From positions 1 through 64,000 of the forward strand of contig NZ_LFLZ01000035.1 in the NCBI RefSeq assembly GCF_001189845.1: DNA of 64,000 nucleotides. Reading direction: 5' to 3'. The number at the start of each line of letters is the position of its first letter. Positions within the stretch are counted from its first letter, which is position 1. Origin of the DNA: Bradyrhizobium tropiciagri (lineage in GTDB: Bacteria; Pseudomonadota; Alphaproteobacteria; Rhizobiales; Xanthobacteraceae). The position numbers were made by a program, and so were the translations under genes. Below the pieces are notes generated by a model. The model was given only the letters and a program-made list of their open reading frames with translations. It was not told the DNA's origin and did no database searches. This document shows, one piece after another, positions 51,458 through 60,815 of the stretch.

Positions 51458-52114
51458 TCACCCGTTCGCAATGAGGTAGTCGACAAGGGGCGCCGGCGTC
51501 ACGACGTGGTCGGGTGCGATGACTCCGACAGGCACGATATGCTCGGCTGTCACAATGACCGTCTCGGCCGCCATGGCCATGACCGGGTTGAAATTGCGGG
51601 CGGTCAGCGCGTAGGTCAGATTGCCGAGATAGTCGGCGAGGAAGGCATGGACCAGTGCGAATTGCGCCCGCAGTGCGGTTTCCAGCAGGAATGATTTTCC
51701 ATCCACTTCGATCAACCGTTTGCCGTCTGCGACCAGTGTGCCGACGCCGGTCGGCGTGAGCACGCCGCCCAGACCGCAACCGCCGGCGCGTATGCGCTCG
51801 ACGAAGGTGCCCTGCGGAATGAGATCGACGGTGATCTGGTTGGCCAGCATTTGCTGCTGAGCTTTCGGATTGAGGCCGATATGCGTGGCGGTCAGGCGCG
51901 AGACAAGCGCAGCGTCGAACAACTTGCCGACTCCCTTGCCCGGCGTGGCCGCGTCATTGCTGATCAATGTCAGGCCGGTCTTCTGCTGGCGGACCACTTC
52001 GTCGAGCAGACGTTCCGGGGTGCCTACGCCCATGAAGCCGCCGACCATGATGCTGGCCCCGGACGGGATCATCGCAACGGCTTCCTCGACGGAAACTGGA
52101 TTCATGATGGACAC
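51458..52114 (-). CDS. 3-oxoacid CoA-transferase subunit A
   Basis: 218 residues. 'MIPSGASIMVGGFMGVGTPERLLDEVV', 'ISNDAATPGKGVGKLF', 'THIGLNPKAQQQM', 'LIPQGTFVERIRAGGCGLGGVLTPTGVGT' and 'ARNFNPVMAMAAETVIVTAEHIVPVG' are the subunit A pattern. FixK-type box 4 lies 56 bp upstream of its start, so subunits A, B and the MaoC gene may form one oxygen-responsive operon. Confidence 0.93.
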   Translation of the reverse strand: MSIMNPVSVEEAVAMIPSGASIMVGGFMGVGTPERLLDEVVRQQKTGLTLISNDAATPGKGVGKLFDAALVSRLTATHIGLNPKAQQQMLANQITVDLIPQGTFVERIRAGGCGLGGVLTPTGVGTLVADGKRLIEVDGKSFLLETALRAQFALVHAFLADYLGNLTYALTARNFNPVMAMAAETVIVTAEHIVPVGVIAPDHVVTPAPLVDYLIANG

Positions 52115-52169
52115 TCCGAACGACGTAGTGCAGGCCGATCAACCATTGACTCCGGTTTGCCGCCGACTC

Positions 52170-52183
52170 TTGATCTGCGTCAA
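52170..52183. promoter_or_regulatory. FixK/FNR-type box 4
   Basis: TTGATCTGCGTCAA, 56 bp upstream of the CoA-transferase subunit A gene (start 52114). Confidence 0.65.
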
Positions 52184-52192
52184 AGCGTCCGG

Positions 52193-52795
52193 TCATCCCG
52201 CGTGCGGGCTGGCGATGCCTATGCCTTCGAGTGTTTCAGCCCACAGTCTGCGAACATCGGCGTGGCGCCTCTCGAGAGCCGAGCTGATTGCCGGACGGAA
52301 CGGTGCCAGTTGCGGTCCCTTCAGAAAGACGATTTGGGCCTGCAGAAGCCGGCCGCTTTCAAATTCGACGCGGCGAAGGGCCGTGACGAAGGCATCATGA
52401 GCGTTTGCCTCGACTGGAAGCAGGGCCGCGGGCCGCACGCCGGCGTGCACGGCATGTGCGAGAGTGGCAAGGTCTGCCGGCAGTGCCAGCGACCGATCCG
52501 TGATCCCGTCGACAGCCGCCGGGAGCCAGGCCATTTCCCAAAGCGCGGTCAGGTAACCCAGCGCGGCATCCGGTACCCATGACGTGGTGCGCTGCAGCAG
52601 CGATACGAATTCGGCCTCCCGATAAAGCTGCGCGTTCAGCTCGGTTTGCCAGGCGGCCTCCAGCCTGATCGGCAATGCCAGCGCATACTGCCGTGCCAGG
52701 GCTCCATGGGCCGAGATCAGGAATGCGGCCACGCGCGTCTGCTGCTGCGGCGGCACGCGGCCGTCGGACGTAAGTGGTCCGAGGAATTCGCTCAT
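52193..52795 (-). CDS. Hypothetical helical protein coupled to an alpha/beta hydrolase gene
   Basis: 200 residues. The ATG overlaps the hydrolase stop (ATGA). It is predicted mostly helical: 'AAFLISAHGALARQYALALPIRLEAAWQTELNAQLYREAEFVSLLQRT' and 'ALRRVEFESGRLLQAQIVFLKGPQLAPFRPAISSALERR'. The amphipathic helices recall phasin-like proteins, which would fit a PHA context, but I cannot assign it. Confidence 0.6.
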   Translation of the reverse strand: MSEFLGPLTSDGRVPPQQQTRVAAFLISAHGALARQYALALPIRLEAAWQTELNAQLYREAEFVSLLQRTTSWVPDAALGYLTALWEMAWLPAAVDGITDRSLALPADLATLAHAVHAGVRPAALLPVEANAHDAFVTALRRVEFESGRLLQAQIVFLKGPQLAPFRPAISSALERRHADVRRLWAETLEGIGIASPHAG

Positions 52796-53718
52796 GGTGC
52801 CACTCTCGGGGTGGGGATGGCACGCAAATGATCGTATCCGTGAGGAAACGCCGTCAGCGCGCCGCCCGGTTCTTCGGGCGCGATCCAGACTGACTGGTTG
52901 CCGTGCCAACGGCCTGCCAGCACGTCCTCCGCAAAACACGCGAGCAGGTCCGCCGTGAGGGCGGATTTCTCAAGGGTGAACGCGTGATAGCCCCTGGGAA
53001 TGATGACCAGCGAACTATTCGGGATCTGGACGCGGAGCGTTTCGTGCAGGGCGCGCGGCGTCAAGAAGTCGAACTCGCCGTTCAGGATCATCGTCGGAAC
53101 CTTGATCGCGCCCAGATGTGGTGTCAGCGGGCGAAAGTCGAGGAAGGATTCCATCAGGTTCTGCAGGGCATAGAGGTCGTTGACGAGCCATCCCTGCCGT
53201 TTCACCTGGTCGAGCTTTTCGAGCAGCGGCTCGAGCCACGCATCGGAAAGGTTCATGGGCAGGAGCAAATCCTGCAGATAGCTGGTACCGCCCAGGACCA
53301 GGCCCGTTCGCATGGCGTTGCCGAGCAGAAGAAGCTGGGGAGAGAGCTCGGCAAAGCAGCTAATCGGTACGAGGCCAGCGAGCCGCCCGCTGTGGGCGAT
53401 CGCGTAGCGTAGCGCGATCAAGCCACCGAAGCTGATCCCGCTCAGGAAGATCGGTCCATCGCCGAGCTTGTCGATGAGCAGGCCCAGCGCCGCGACCTGG
53501 TCGTCCTGGCTGATGAAGAGCGCGGGCTTGTCCGAAGCGCCCTGGCCAAGCAGGTCGAATGTAGCGACACGAAAGCGTCGCGCAGTCAGTGTGTCCCGGT
53601 AGACGCTCCACAGCTCGGCATATTGCGTCAATCCGTTGACGAGCACATAGGCGGGAGCGTCGGCGGGCCCGTCGAGCTCATAGCGGATCCGATATGAGCC
53701 GTGAGCGAGGAAGGGCAT
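52792..53718 (-). CDS. Alpha/beta-fold hydrolase
   Basis: 308 residues from the ATG at 53718; the longer frame from 53781 would put the box at 53783 against its start codon. 'YVLVNGLTQYAELWSVYRD', nucleophile 'LSGISFGGLIALRYAIAH', Asp in 'NGEFDFLTP', His in 'RGYHAFTLE'. Catalytic triad intact. Substrate unknown. Confidence 0.8.
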   Translation of the reverse strand: MPFLAHGSYRIRYELDGPADAPAYVLVNGLTQYAELWSVYRDTLTARRFRVATFDLLGQGASDKPALFISQDDQVAALGLLIDKLGDGPIFLSGISFGGLIALRYAIAHSGRLAGLVPISCFAELSPQLLLLGNAMRTGLVLGGTSYLQDLLLPMNLSDAWLEPLLEKLDQVKRQGWLVNDLYALQNLMESFLDFRPLTPHLGAIKVPTMILNGEFDFLTPRALHETLRVQIPNSSLVIIPRGYHAFTLEKSALTADLLACFAEDVLAGRWHGNQSVWIAPEEPGGALTAFPHGYDHLRAIPTPRVAP

Positions 53719-53782
53719 TGCGGCAACCCGGCGGGCGAACGGTTGAGCTGCCGCGATCCTCGACGTCCGCAACCCGAACACC

Positions 53783-53796
53783 TTGAGCTAGATCAA
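53783..53796. promoter_or_regulatory. FixK/FNR-type box 5
   Basis: TTGAGCTAGATCAA, between the divergent hydrolase genes (53718 reverse, 53854 forward), 58 bp before the forward one. Confidence 0.7.
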
Positions 53797-53853
53797 AGTC
53801 CCTCGAGTTGGCCTGCCTAGCCTTCCGGCAATACCAGCAGGAGGGAAACCGCC

Positions 53854-56361
53854 ATGATCGGCAAAAACGCCATCGAGCATTGCGTCGTCAGCCTGATCGT
53901 CCTGCTGGTTGGTACCAGCCTCGCCGTCGCACAACCGTTCACGCGCCGCTCGTCGCAGATGCAGCATGATGGGCTGAAGAAGACCGTTGAGATCGCGAAC
54001 TTCCGCATTGGCGGCAAGTATGATCTCTCTGATCCCTCGAAATGGGAGAATGGCGGCGAGGGCGGCGTCACTCTTGAATCGCTCGGCGCCGGCAAATTGC
54101 ACACAGCCTATATCGCGATCGGCAATCCGCGGCGCAACGCCGCAGGCGAGATCATCAATGCGGTCGTCATCAATTCCTACTACTCCGGCGACTCTACCGA
54201 CATGTATGAGCAATGGGTCAAGGGTGCTGCCCTGTCCGGCAGTGTCCCGATCATTGGCCCGGGGCGACCGATCGACACCGACCGCTATTAAGTGATCATG
54301 GTCGATCCGCTCGGCACCTGGGGCGCCAGCAAGCCATCCGATGGCCTCGGGATCAAGTTTCCGCAATACAGCTATTTTGACATGGTGCAGGCGAACTACC
54401 GCATGCTGCGCGACAACCTGAAGGTCGCCCGCGTGGCACTCGTCACCGGCGTCTCGATGGGCGGCACGCAGACCTATGTCTGGGGCGTCATGCACCCAGA
54501 ATACATCGGTGCCCTCATGCCGATCGGCGGCACGACGCAGTCGGACGCCGAGGATCCGGTTGGCAACTGGACGTTCCAGTTGATGACGGCGGCCATCCAG
54601 GCCGATCCGGTGTGGCAATCAACCAAGGGTGACTACTACAGTCTCCCCAAGGAGAAGCACCCGGTGCCGGGGCTTGCGTTCGGCTGGTCGGTGCTCGGCT
54701 TGACCGGCTACGATTTCGCGTACCGCACGACGCAGAGCTTCGCGTCAGTCCAGCCGGAAGTATTCTACTGGGACCCGCCGAACGAGAAAGCAGGGTTGAA
54801 CGTCACCAATCGCGCCAAGCTCTATGATGCCGTCGATCTGGTCTGGCGCAACCGCGTCGGTGAAACCTACAATATTAATCCCTATCTCGGCCGCATCCAG
54901 GCCCGCACCCTGGTGATGCACATCACCAACGACCTCTGGCTGAACTTCAAGCTAGCCGAGCGCGCGGTTGACCGGGTGCCGGGAGCGGATCTGATCGCCG
55001 AGGAAAGCCCGGTCGCCCACTACGGCGTGTTTCCGATCATCAATCACCGCAAGAATGATCCGAAATTCGTCGCCTTCATGGACGACGTCGCGAGCCTCGA
55101 TCGGGCGCAGCAACATGTCGACAAGAACTACCGCGTACCCGGAGTAGCCGCGAATATCGATCCGACGAAGTCGTTCTGGAAGAACTATGTAACCTATCCC
55201 TACCCGGTCAAATACGCGACCGCCAAAGACAAGAGCGGCAACGCCTGGCAGATCGGCTACATGGATGAATATTCCGGGACCGACAAGGATCCCAAGGTGC
55301 TGGTGATCATCCATGGCAAGGGGGCTTTCGGCGGGCATTACGGCAACATCATGCAGTATGCCTTGCGCAGCGGCGTGCGCGTGATCGTGCCCGACCTGCC
55401 GCACTATGGCATGTCGGGGCCCGGCAATCTCGACAAGAGCCCGGCGCGCACCATGCAGGACATGCGCGAAGTCATCTACGACCTCGTCGTCAATCAGCTT
55501 GGTGTCAAGACGGCGTATTACCTCGGCCACTCGCTTGGTGGTCAGTTCGTGATGGGTTACGCCCTGACATGGCCGGATGCCGTACAGGGCCTCGCGCTCG
55601 AAGCGCCGTCCGGTCTTGAGGAGTATCCGCGCGATATCACGATCGCCAAGGACAAGAAGGTGCGGTTGTTCGACCCGGCCTTCGATCACGACTTCGACAA
55701 GTGGAAGCAGGCCTGGGACCAAACAGGAATCCTGGCGGAAGAGATCGCACGTCCCGAGCAGGCCATCCGCGACTTCTTCTATTTCAAGAAACGCGATCCG
55801 GAAACCGGTGCCGTGACGGCAGCCAAGAGCGGCTATTTCTTCCGGGACAGCGAATATGCCCGCTTCCACACCGAGCAGCGCGTCGGGCTGACCAAGGGTA
55901 ACCCCAAGGAGCTCGAGCAGTGGTGCAACGTCTTCATCTACGACATCTATACGATCGGGGCGGAGGTTCAGCAGGACGACCCGAAAAACCTTTACGAGCG
56001 GCTCACCCAGATCAAGGCACCGATCTTCCTGGCCTTCGGAGATAAGGAGCCGTTCATCCCGACGCCTGCGTTCAACGGACTGACGGATCTCGGACGTGAT
56101 GTCATCACCCCGTTCATGACGCGCATGAACAATGCCGGTAACCGGCCGATCCTCAAGATCTATCCGGAGACCGGGCATTTCATCCACACCGACAATCCGG
56201 TGGAATTCCCGGTCGACGTGGTGGAGTTTGTGAACAACGGAACGGTCGACACCAGCTCGCCGCTTGGCACGGATCGCATGATCAAGGGGGCTGTGGTTTC
56301 CGCGTTGCCGGTGGCGCCGACGCCGGCTGGCGCAGCACCGACGGCCGGACTGAACAAATAG
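53854..56361 (+). pseudogene. Large exported protein with two alpha/beta-hydrolase domains, in-frame TAA
   Basis: One frame of 835 codons is broken only by TAA at 54289-54291 ('PIDTDRY-stop-VIMVDPLGTWG'). GGAGGG precedes the ATG and a signal peptide ends near 'SLAVAQP'. Domain 1 is MetX-like (nucleophile 'TGVSMGGTQTYVWGVMHPEYIGALMPIGG', His near 'AHYGVFP'). Domain 2 has 'VLVIIHGKGAFGGHYGNI', 'YLGHSLGGQFVMGYALTWPDA', Asp in 'FGDKEPF' and His in 'GHFIHTDNP'. It could be read through, or be dead. FixK-type box upstream. Confidence 0.75.
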
Positions 56362-56370
56362 GTAGCTGTC

Positions 56371-57234
56371 ATGTCCTGGGTGCAGGCGGGCGAGGTGCAG
56401 CTTGGTTGGCGGGAATGGGGAGAGGGCGACGTCACTGTTGTCTTCATCCATGGCAATCTCGCCAGCAAGGACTGGATCGAGCTCGCAGCTCCGCTGTTTC
56501 CGAGAGACCTGCGGGTGATCGGAATCGACTGGCGCGGCTGCGGCGACAGCGACCGACCAATACCCACGGGCGATTATTCCAACTACTCCATGCAGCAGCA
56601 TGCGCAAGACATGCTTTCGGCGCTCGATGCCCTCGACATCAGGTTTTGTCATCTGGCGACGCACTCGACCGGAGGGATCATCGCCGCGCGGATGCTCCTG
56701 ATGCAGCCGGAGCGGTTCGGGCGGGTGTTCGCGCTGGACCCTGTCACTCCGCTCGGCATGTCGTTTAATGCCGATCAGATCGGGCTCTTTCGCGGCATGA
56801 TGTCGAGCAAGGAGTTGACTCGGGCCGTGATGGCGACTGCGGCATCCTCTCTCTTCGTGCCCGACAGTCTTGCGCCGACCGCGGTCCCCCAATTCCGCGA
56901 TGGAATTGCCGATATTCAGGCGCTGTTCGAGAAGATCCTGCAGCAGACCTTTTCGGTTTCCGAAGGCGTCTGGATCGGGACACCGGTCAATCTTACGCGT
57001 GAGCACGAAAGTGGAGAGCTCGGGCGGCGCATGCGGGAGATGCGCCATCCGCATCTGGTTCTATGGGGCGAATGGGATGGATGGATCGCGCCCATCGATC
57101 TGAAGACGATGGCTGCCGAGATGCCGGACTGCCGGTTCGTGGTGGTGCCGGGTGTGGGGCACTCGATGAATCTCGAATTGCCGGCACTTTATGCCGGATA
57201 TTTTGGAGCGTGGTTCGGCGGGCTAGCAGGATAG
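56371..57234 (+). CDS. Alpha/beta hydrolase
   Basis: 287 residues, following the previous gene by 9 bp. 'TVVFIHGNLASKDWIELAAPLFP', 'GIDWRGCGDSDRP', nucleophile 'LATHSTGGIIAARMLL', Asp in 'WGEWDGWI', His in 'GVGHSMNLE'. A typical triad enzyme of unknown substrate; cytosolic. Confidence 0.85.
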   Translation: MSWVQAGEVQLGWREWGEGDVTVVFIHGNLASKDWIELAAPLFPRDLRVIGIDWRGCGDSDRPIPTGDYSNYSMQQHAQDMLSALDALDIRFCHLATHSTGGIIAARMLLMQPERFGRVFALDPVTPLGMSFNADQIGLFRGMMSSKELTRAVMATAASSLFVPDSLAPTAVPQFRDGIADIQALFEKILQQTFSVSEGVWIGTPVNLTREHESGELGRRMREMRHPHLVLWGEWDGWIAPIDLKTMAAEMPDCRFVVVPGVGHSMNLELPALYAGYFGAWFGGLAG

Positions 57235-57329
57235 TCGGCATTCGGCGGATCGGCCGAATGGTACATTGCACAGCGAGCATTCAGATGGCTGCAAGCGGAA
57301 TGCGAAAAGCAACCGCATGTGATCATCTC

Positions 57330-57416
57330 TCACATGATCAGAGCGTAGAGCAGCGCGCCGGCAACTATCGCCAGCCAGATCAGCGAGAGACGAAAATGCA
57401 GTAAGTCACGTTTCAT
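57330..57416 (-). CDS. 28-residue membrane microprotein A
   Basis: The frame MKRDLLHFRLSLIWLAIVAG and so on has a basic start and one hydrophobic helix to a terminal Met. No clear ribosome site. It is judged possible because a second 28-codon frame of the same design lies just upstream on the same strand (57452-57538). Confidence 0.4.
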   Translation of the reverse strand: MKRDLLHFRLSLIWLAIVAGALLYALIM

Positions 57417-57451
57417 GCGAGCGAAATTAGGTCGCTCAGCTGAAGCGGTCC

Positions 57452-57538
57452 TTACATGAACACAACGATGGCCGCGATAATGATGGGACTAAGCCCCAGC
57501 ATCACGAGCCACGCTTGATAAACTAATTCCTTTGCCAT
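57452..57538 (-). CDS. 28-residue membrane microprotein B
   Basis: The frame MAKELVYQAWLVMLGLSPII and so on has a short polar start and one hydrophobic helix ending in Met. Same length and strand as the frame at 57330-57416. The layout recalls small accessory subunits of respiratory or transport complexes, but no partner is evident. The rest of 57235-57722 shows nothing. Confidence 0.4.
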   Translation of the reverse strand: MAKELVYQAWLVMLGLSPIIIAAIVVFM

Positions 57539-57761
57539 GGTGCAGCCCCGCGGCAGAGCACCAATTTATTCTGGAGTTTCCGACCGAACCAGCGCAGTTT
57601 GTGCCAAGAACATGTCTGGATATTTCTGAAATGGGCGGCGACGCTGGAGCTGGACCTCTGTCGAGGCAGGAGCTTGAGGCAGACCGGCGGCAATTTGTGG
57701 TGGCGGTGCCAAGGTTCTTATTTTGGCCGGTGCACGGCCGCAGCCTTGGGGGAGGAGGCCT

Positions 57762-58031
57762 TTGTTCCGGCTGAGCGTTTGGGGGCTGGGGGTGTTCGCG
57801 CTCGCGTGTCTGGCGCAACACGCGGACGCGCTGCCGCTGACGCCGTTTCGTTACGATGCCCGGGCACAACGGCACTATCCCGGCGACACGGTCGTCTGGC
57901 TCGATTTTCGAAAGGCGCGCTACTATCTCAAGGGGCAGAAGCAATACGCGACGGGTTTCGACGGCAACTTCGTCTGCAGAAATGAAGCCCGCGCCAGCGG
58001 TTATCGACGTTCGCTGCTGGGACTTCGCTGA
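57762..58031 (+). CDS. Small exported protein (89 aa)
   Basis: GGGAGGAGG precedes a TTG at 57762. A signal 'MFRLSVWGLGVFALACLAQHADA' is followed by 'LPLTPFRYDARAQRHYPGDTVVWLDFRKARYYLKGQKQYATGFDGNFVCRNEARASGYRRSLLGLR', which reads as a short conserved rhizobial domain with one Cys. Function unknown. Confidence 0.6.
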   Translation: MFRLSVWGLGVFALACLAQHADALPLTPFRYDARAQRHYPGDTVVWLDFRKARYYLKGQKQYATGFDGNFVCRNEARASGYRRSLLGLR

Positions 58032-58203
58032 TGACGCGAAAGCGTGGCCGTTGACAACGCTTCGCGTCGTGAGGAGGCGGCAGAGCGAGCCTATCCCAGG
58101 GATGCAAGCAGGGTAGCGGCTAAAATCATCTTGCCGATATTGATATGACCTCCGCCGCACCAGCAGCGGGGGCAGCTTCGCTTCATGCGTTGGGGTCTCT
58201 CGC

Positions 58204-58217
58204 TTGATCTGGATCAA
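58204..58217. promoter_or_regulatory. FixK/FNR-type box 6
   Basis: TTGATCTGGATCAA, a perfect palindrome at the arms, about 50 bp before the transporter frame that opens at 58257. The best match of the six. Confidence 0.8.
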
Positions 58218-58256
58218 GCCGGATGTGGGGACGCGGCGGCTACGCTGACGACGTGC

Positions 58257-59671
58257 TTGCTGACGTTCAACAGAAGGTTCTTGAGAACACTTCGGCAGCT
58301 CGAGGCCGGTGACGAGCTGATCCAGCTCGTAATCCGGCTTGGCCTGCTGGCGCTGCTGATTTACTGGTCATTCGTTCTCATCGAACCATTCGTGCCGATC
58401 CTGGCCTGGAGCGTCGTTCTCGCCGTCGCGCTCTATCCTGTTTTCACCCGGCTTTCGGACGCGCTAGGCGACCGTCCCAAGGTCGCTGCGGCGCTTCTGA
58501 CCATCATCAGCCTCTGCATCGTCATGGGGTCAGCTGCGTGGCTCCGAGTTGGAGCCGTGGATGGGGTGAAAGATATCGCCAACCAGTTGAGTGCCGGAAG
58601 CATCGTCGTTCCGTCTCCGCCGGCTCAGGTCAAGGGGTGGCTCTTGATCGGCGCGCCGCTGTACGAGCTATGGGATCGAGCGTCGACCAATCTGCGGGCC
58701 GTGTTGCAGGAGGTCGTTCCGCATTTGAAGCCGCTGGCGGGGACCCTGTTTGCCTTCGCGGGCAACGCCGGCGTAGGAACGCTGAAGTTTCTGGTTGCTG
58801 TCGCGCTGGCGGGTTTTCTGTTTCCGAACGGATCGAGGCTTGCAGCGCCTGCCGGGAATTCCTCTCCCACATTGTGCCCGACCGGAGCGAGGACTTCCTG
58901 GATATGGCCGGGGCGACCGTACGCGCCGTCGCCCAAGGCGTCATCGGCGTGGCGGTCCTGCAGTCCCTGCTGGCGGGGGTCGGCTTCAAGCTGGCGGGAA
59001 TTCCGAGCGCGGGTCTGTTGGCCTTCATCGTGATGCTGCTCGCCATTGTGCAGATCGGAGCCGCGGTCGTTCTGTTTCCCGTCATCGTCTGGCTCTGGTC
59101 GACGAAGGATTTTGCAACGGCGCTGGTTCTAACGCTTTTTTTCCTAGTGGTCGGCGTCCTGGACAATGTGCTCAAGCCGCTCATGATGGGACGAGGCCTC
59201 ACCGTCGCCGTGATCGGGGCCTTACGGACCTCTGTTCTTACTGCGGCGGCGCGGGTAGGGCTGCAGTTCGCCGGTGTGATGGTCGCGACCGCCCTGAAGT
59301 TGATGCTGGCCCACACCGTGGAGATTGTAGTGTGGGCACTGGCATATTGGGGGCTTCGCGCCGCGCCACCCGGTAGCGATCTGCTCTACTTCGCGTTCGT
59401 GAACTACACGACGCTCGGCTATGGCGACGTCACGCCGGTGAAGGAGTGGCTCCTGATTGGACCGATGGCGGCGATGAACGGCATCTTGCTGTTCGGCTGG
59501 TCGACCGCCGTCCTGTTTGAGGTGCTGCAAAAGACGATCGAACGGCAAACGTCGCTCGTGAAGTCCCCCAGATCGGGAATCTCGTTTCAGGTGTCCAGCT
59601 TCGCCAACTGGTCGCGGTCAACCAGCATGATCTCGCGCTGGTTCGAGCCGAGAAAGTCGAGCGCGCCGTAG
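58257..59671 (+). pseudogene. AI-2E-family transporter, frameshifted and fused to a K+-channel pore
   Basis: First frame: 'LVIRLGLLALLIYWSFVLIEPFVPILAWSVVLAVALYPVF', typical of AI-2E/PerM transporters. Near 58850 the frame changes and continues 'REFLSHIVPDRSEDFLDMAGATVRAVAQGVIGVAVLQSLLAGVGF...LDNVLKPLMMGRGL'. It then passes directly into a two-helix channel: 'LAHTVEIVVWALAYWGL', pore loop 'FVNYTTLGYGDV' and 'NGILLFGWSTAVLFEVLQKT'. One base restored gives 471 residues. Its last 85 bp overlap the FixK-like gene tail to tail. Confidence 0.7.
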
Positions 59672-60270
59672 GCGTGCAGCTTGGATAGGGCTCGCGACAC
59701 GGTTTCCAGCGTCAACCCGAGGTAATCGGCGATGTCGCGACGACACATCGGCAAGGCGACCACGTCAACCCCGTTCAACCGGCGGTCCATTTCAAGCAGG
59801 AAAGCGGCGACCCGCTCCAGCGCCGTCTTGCGGCCCAGAAGCAGCATGTGATCTTCGGCGTGCTGAAGGTTGCTGGTCGTCATGATCAGGAGGTTGTGGG
59901 CGAAGGCGGGGTCCGAATGCGCGACGCGCTCGAGGCTCAATCGCCTCGTCAGGCGTACCGTGGTATCCACGACGGCCTCGGCGGTAAAGCGATGAACATC
60001 ATCATTCTCCAGACCGAAAATGTCCCCGACAAGATGGAAGGCGCCGATTTGGCGGCGCCCGTCGGACAGGAGCTTGTAGCTGCGGACGGCGCCGGAAACG
60101 ACCTGGTAGACGTACTCCGCCGGCTCCCCCTCGCCGTAGATCTCTGTGCCTCTCCTGTAGTTGAATTGGCTGGTGGAAAAGCTGGCGTGGCTGGTGTTCG
60201 GAGTGCCGAGGATGTCTGGGGCGAGAATGCCTGGGGGGAAGCTCGGGCTGGCGTTGACGCGAACAAACAT
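59587..60270 (-). CDS. Crp/Fnr-family regulator, FixK-like
   Basis: 227 residues from the ATG at 60270 with GGAG upstream. An effector-like beta-roll ('GTEIYGEGEPAEYVYQVVSGAVRSYKLLSDGRRQIGAFHLVGDIFGLE') is followed by HTH 'MCRRDIADYLGLTLETVSRALSKL'; E-x-x-S-R contacts TTGAT half-sites. The N-terminus has no Cys, so no FNR-type Fe-S cluster: FixK-like, probably acting without direct oxygen sensing. Six matching boxes lie in the preceding 18 kb. Confidence 0.9.
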   Translation of the reverse strand: MFVRVNASPSFPPGILAPDILGTPNTSHASFSTSQFNYRRGTEIYGEGEPAEYVYQVVSGAVRSYKLLSDGRRQIGAFHLVGDIFGLENDDVHRFTAEAVVDTTVRLTRRLSLERVAHSDPAFAHNLLIMTTSNLQHAEDHMLLLGRKTALERVAAFLLEMDRRLNGVDVVALPMCRRDIADYLGLTLETVSRALSKLHAYGALDFLGSNQREIMLVDRDQLAKLDT

Positions 60271-60385
60271 GGGCCAACTCCCTATGCGCGATCGATTGAG
60301 GCGTCCGCTGCGGCTCGATACACTGGGTGCGCGCGCCGTCATCTACGGCAAGCGAACCTTCCATTGCTATTGGCCTTGAGGTCAT

Positions 60386-60399
60386 TGTCCTAAAGGACA
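60386..60399. promoter_or_regulatory. Palindrome upstream of the FixK-like gene
   Basis: TGTCCTAAAGGACA (60386-60399) is a nearly perfect inverted repeat about 115 bp upstream of the regulator start, in the divergent region with 60518. It could be an operator; which protein would bind is unknown. Confidence 0.35.
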
Positions 60400-60517
60400 G
60401 GATACGGATGGTGAGTTTGTGCACACTATGATGCATACAGCCGTGCGGTCGTTTTCGATTTTCGTCGCGGCGGTCAGATGATAAGCTTGCTGTCGCCGCG
60501 TCTGCTGGCCGAACGCT

Positions 60518-60769
60518 ATGCGCAAGCCAATCTGGCTCCCTGGACTGATCATCTGGTCGGTGGCGTTGCTTTGGCCGGTGAGTCTCCGAGCGCAACTGGC
60601 ATGTCCGCATTCCATGCCGGCGTCGGACCAGTCCAAGTGGCGTGGTTCGTCCTACGATCAGCTGTTGTCGGGATTGCGGGTCGAGGTGGTGACCTCACAT
60701 CTACAACCCGGTGGAATCGGCGGCATAGTTCTTGTCCCGACCTTTATTGGTTCGGAAGCGCTCAAGTGA
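60518..60769 (+). CDS. Possible small exported protein
   Basis: 83 residues: 'MRKPIWLPGLIIWSVALLWPVSLRAQ' looks like a signal, and the rest 'SDQSKWRGSSYDQLLSGLRVEVVTSHLQPG' has no known match. The ribosome site is weak. Could be a degraded gene. Confidence 0.35.
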   Translation: MRKPIWLPGLIIWSVALLWPVSLRAQLACPHSMPASDQSKWRGSSYDQLLSGLRVEVVTSHLQPGGIGGIVLVPTFIGSEALK

Positions 60770-60815
60770 CTTCGTTGCGACAACGCCGATCAGGCCAGTG
60801 GGACTCGCTTCGAGA

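Noticed and set aside
54952..57054. Reverse-strand frame of 700 codons
   Set aside because: It is the antisense of two clear alpha/beta hydrolase genes; its His/Arg/Asp-rich product has no family pattern.
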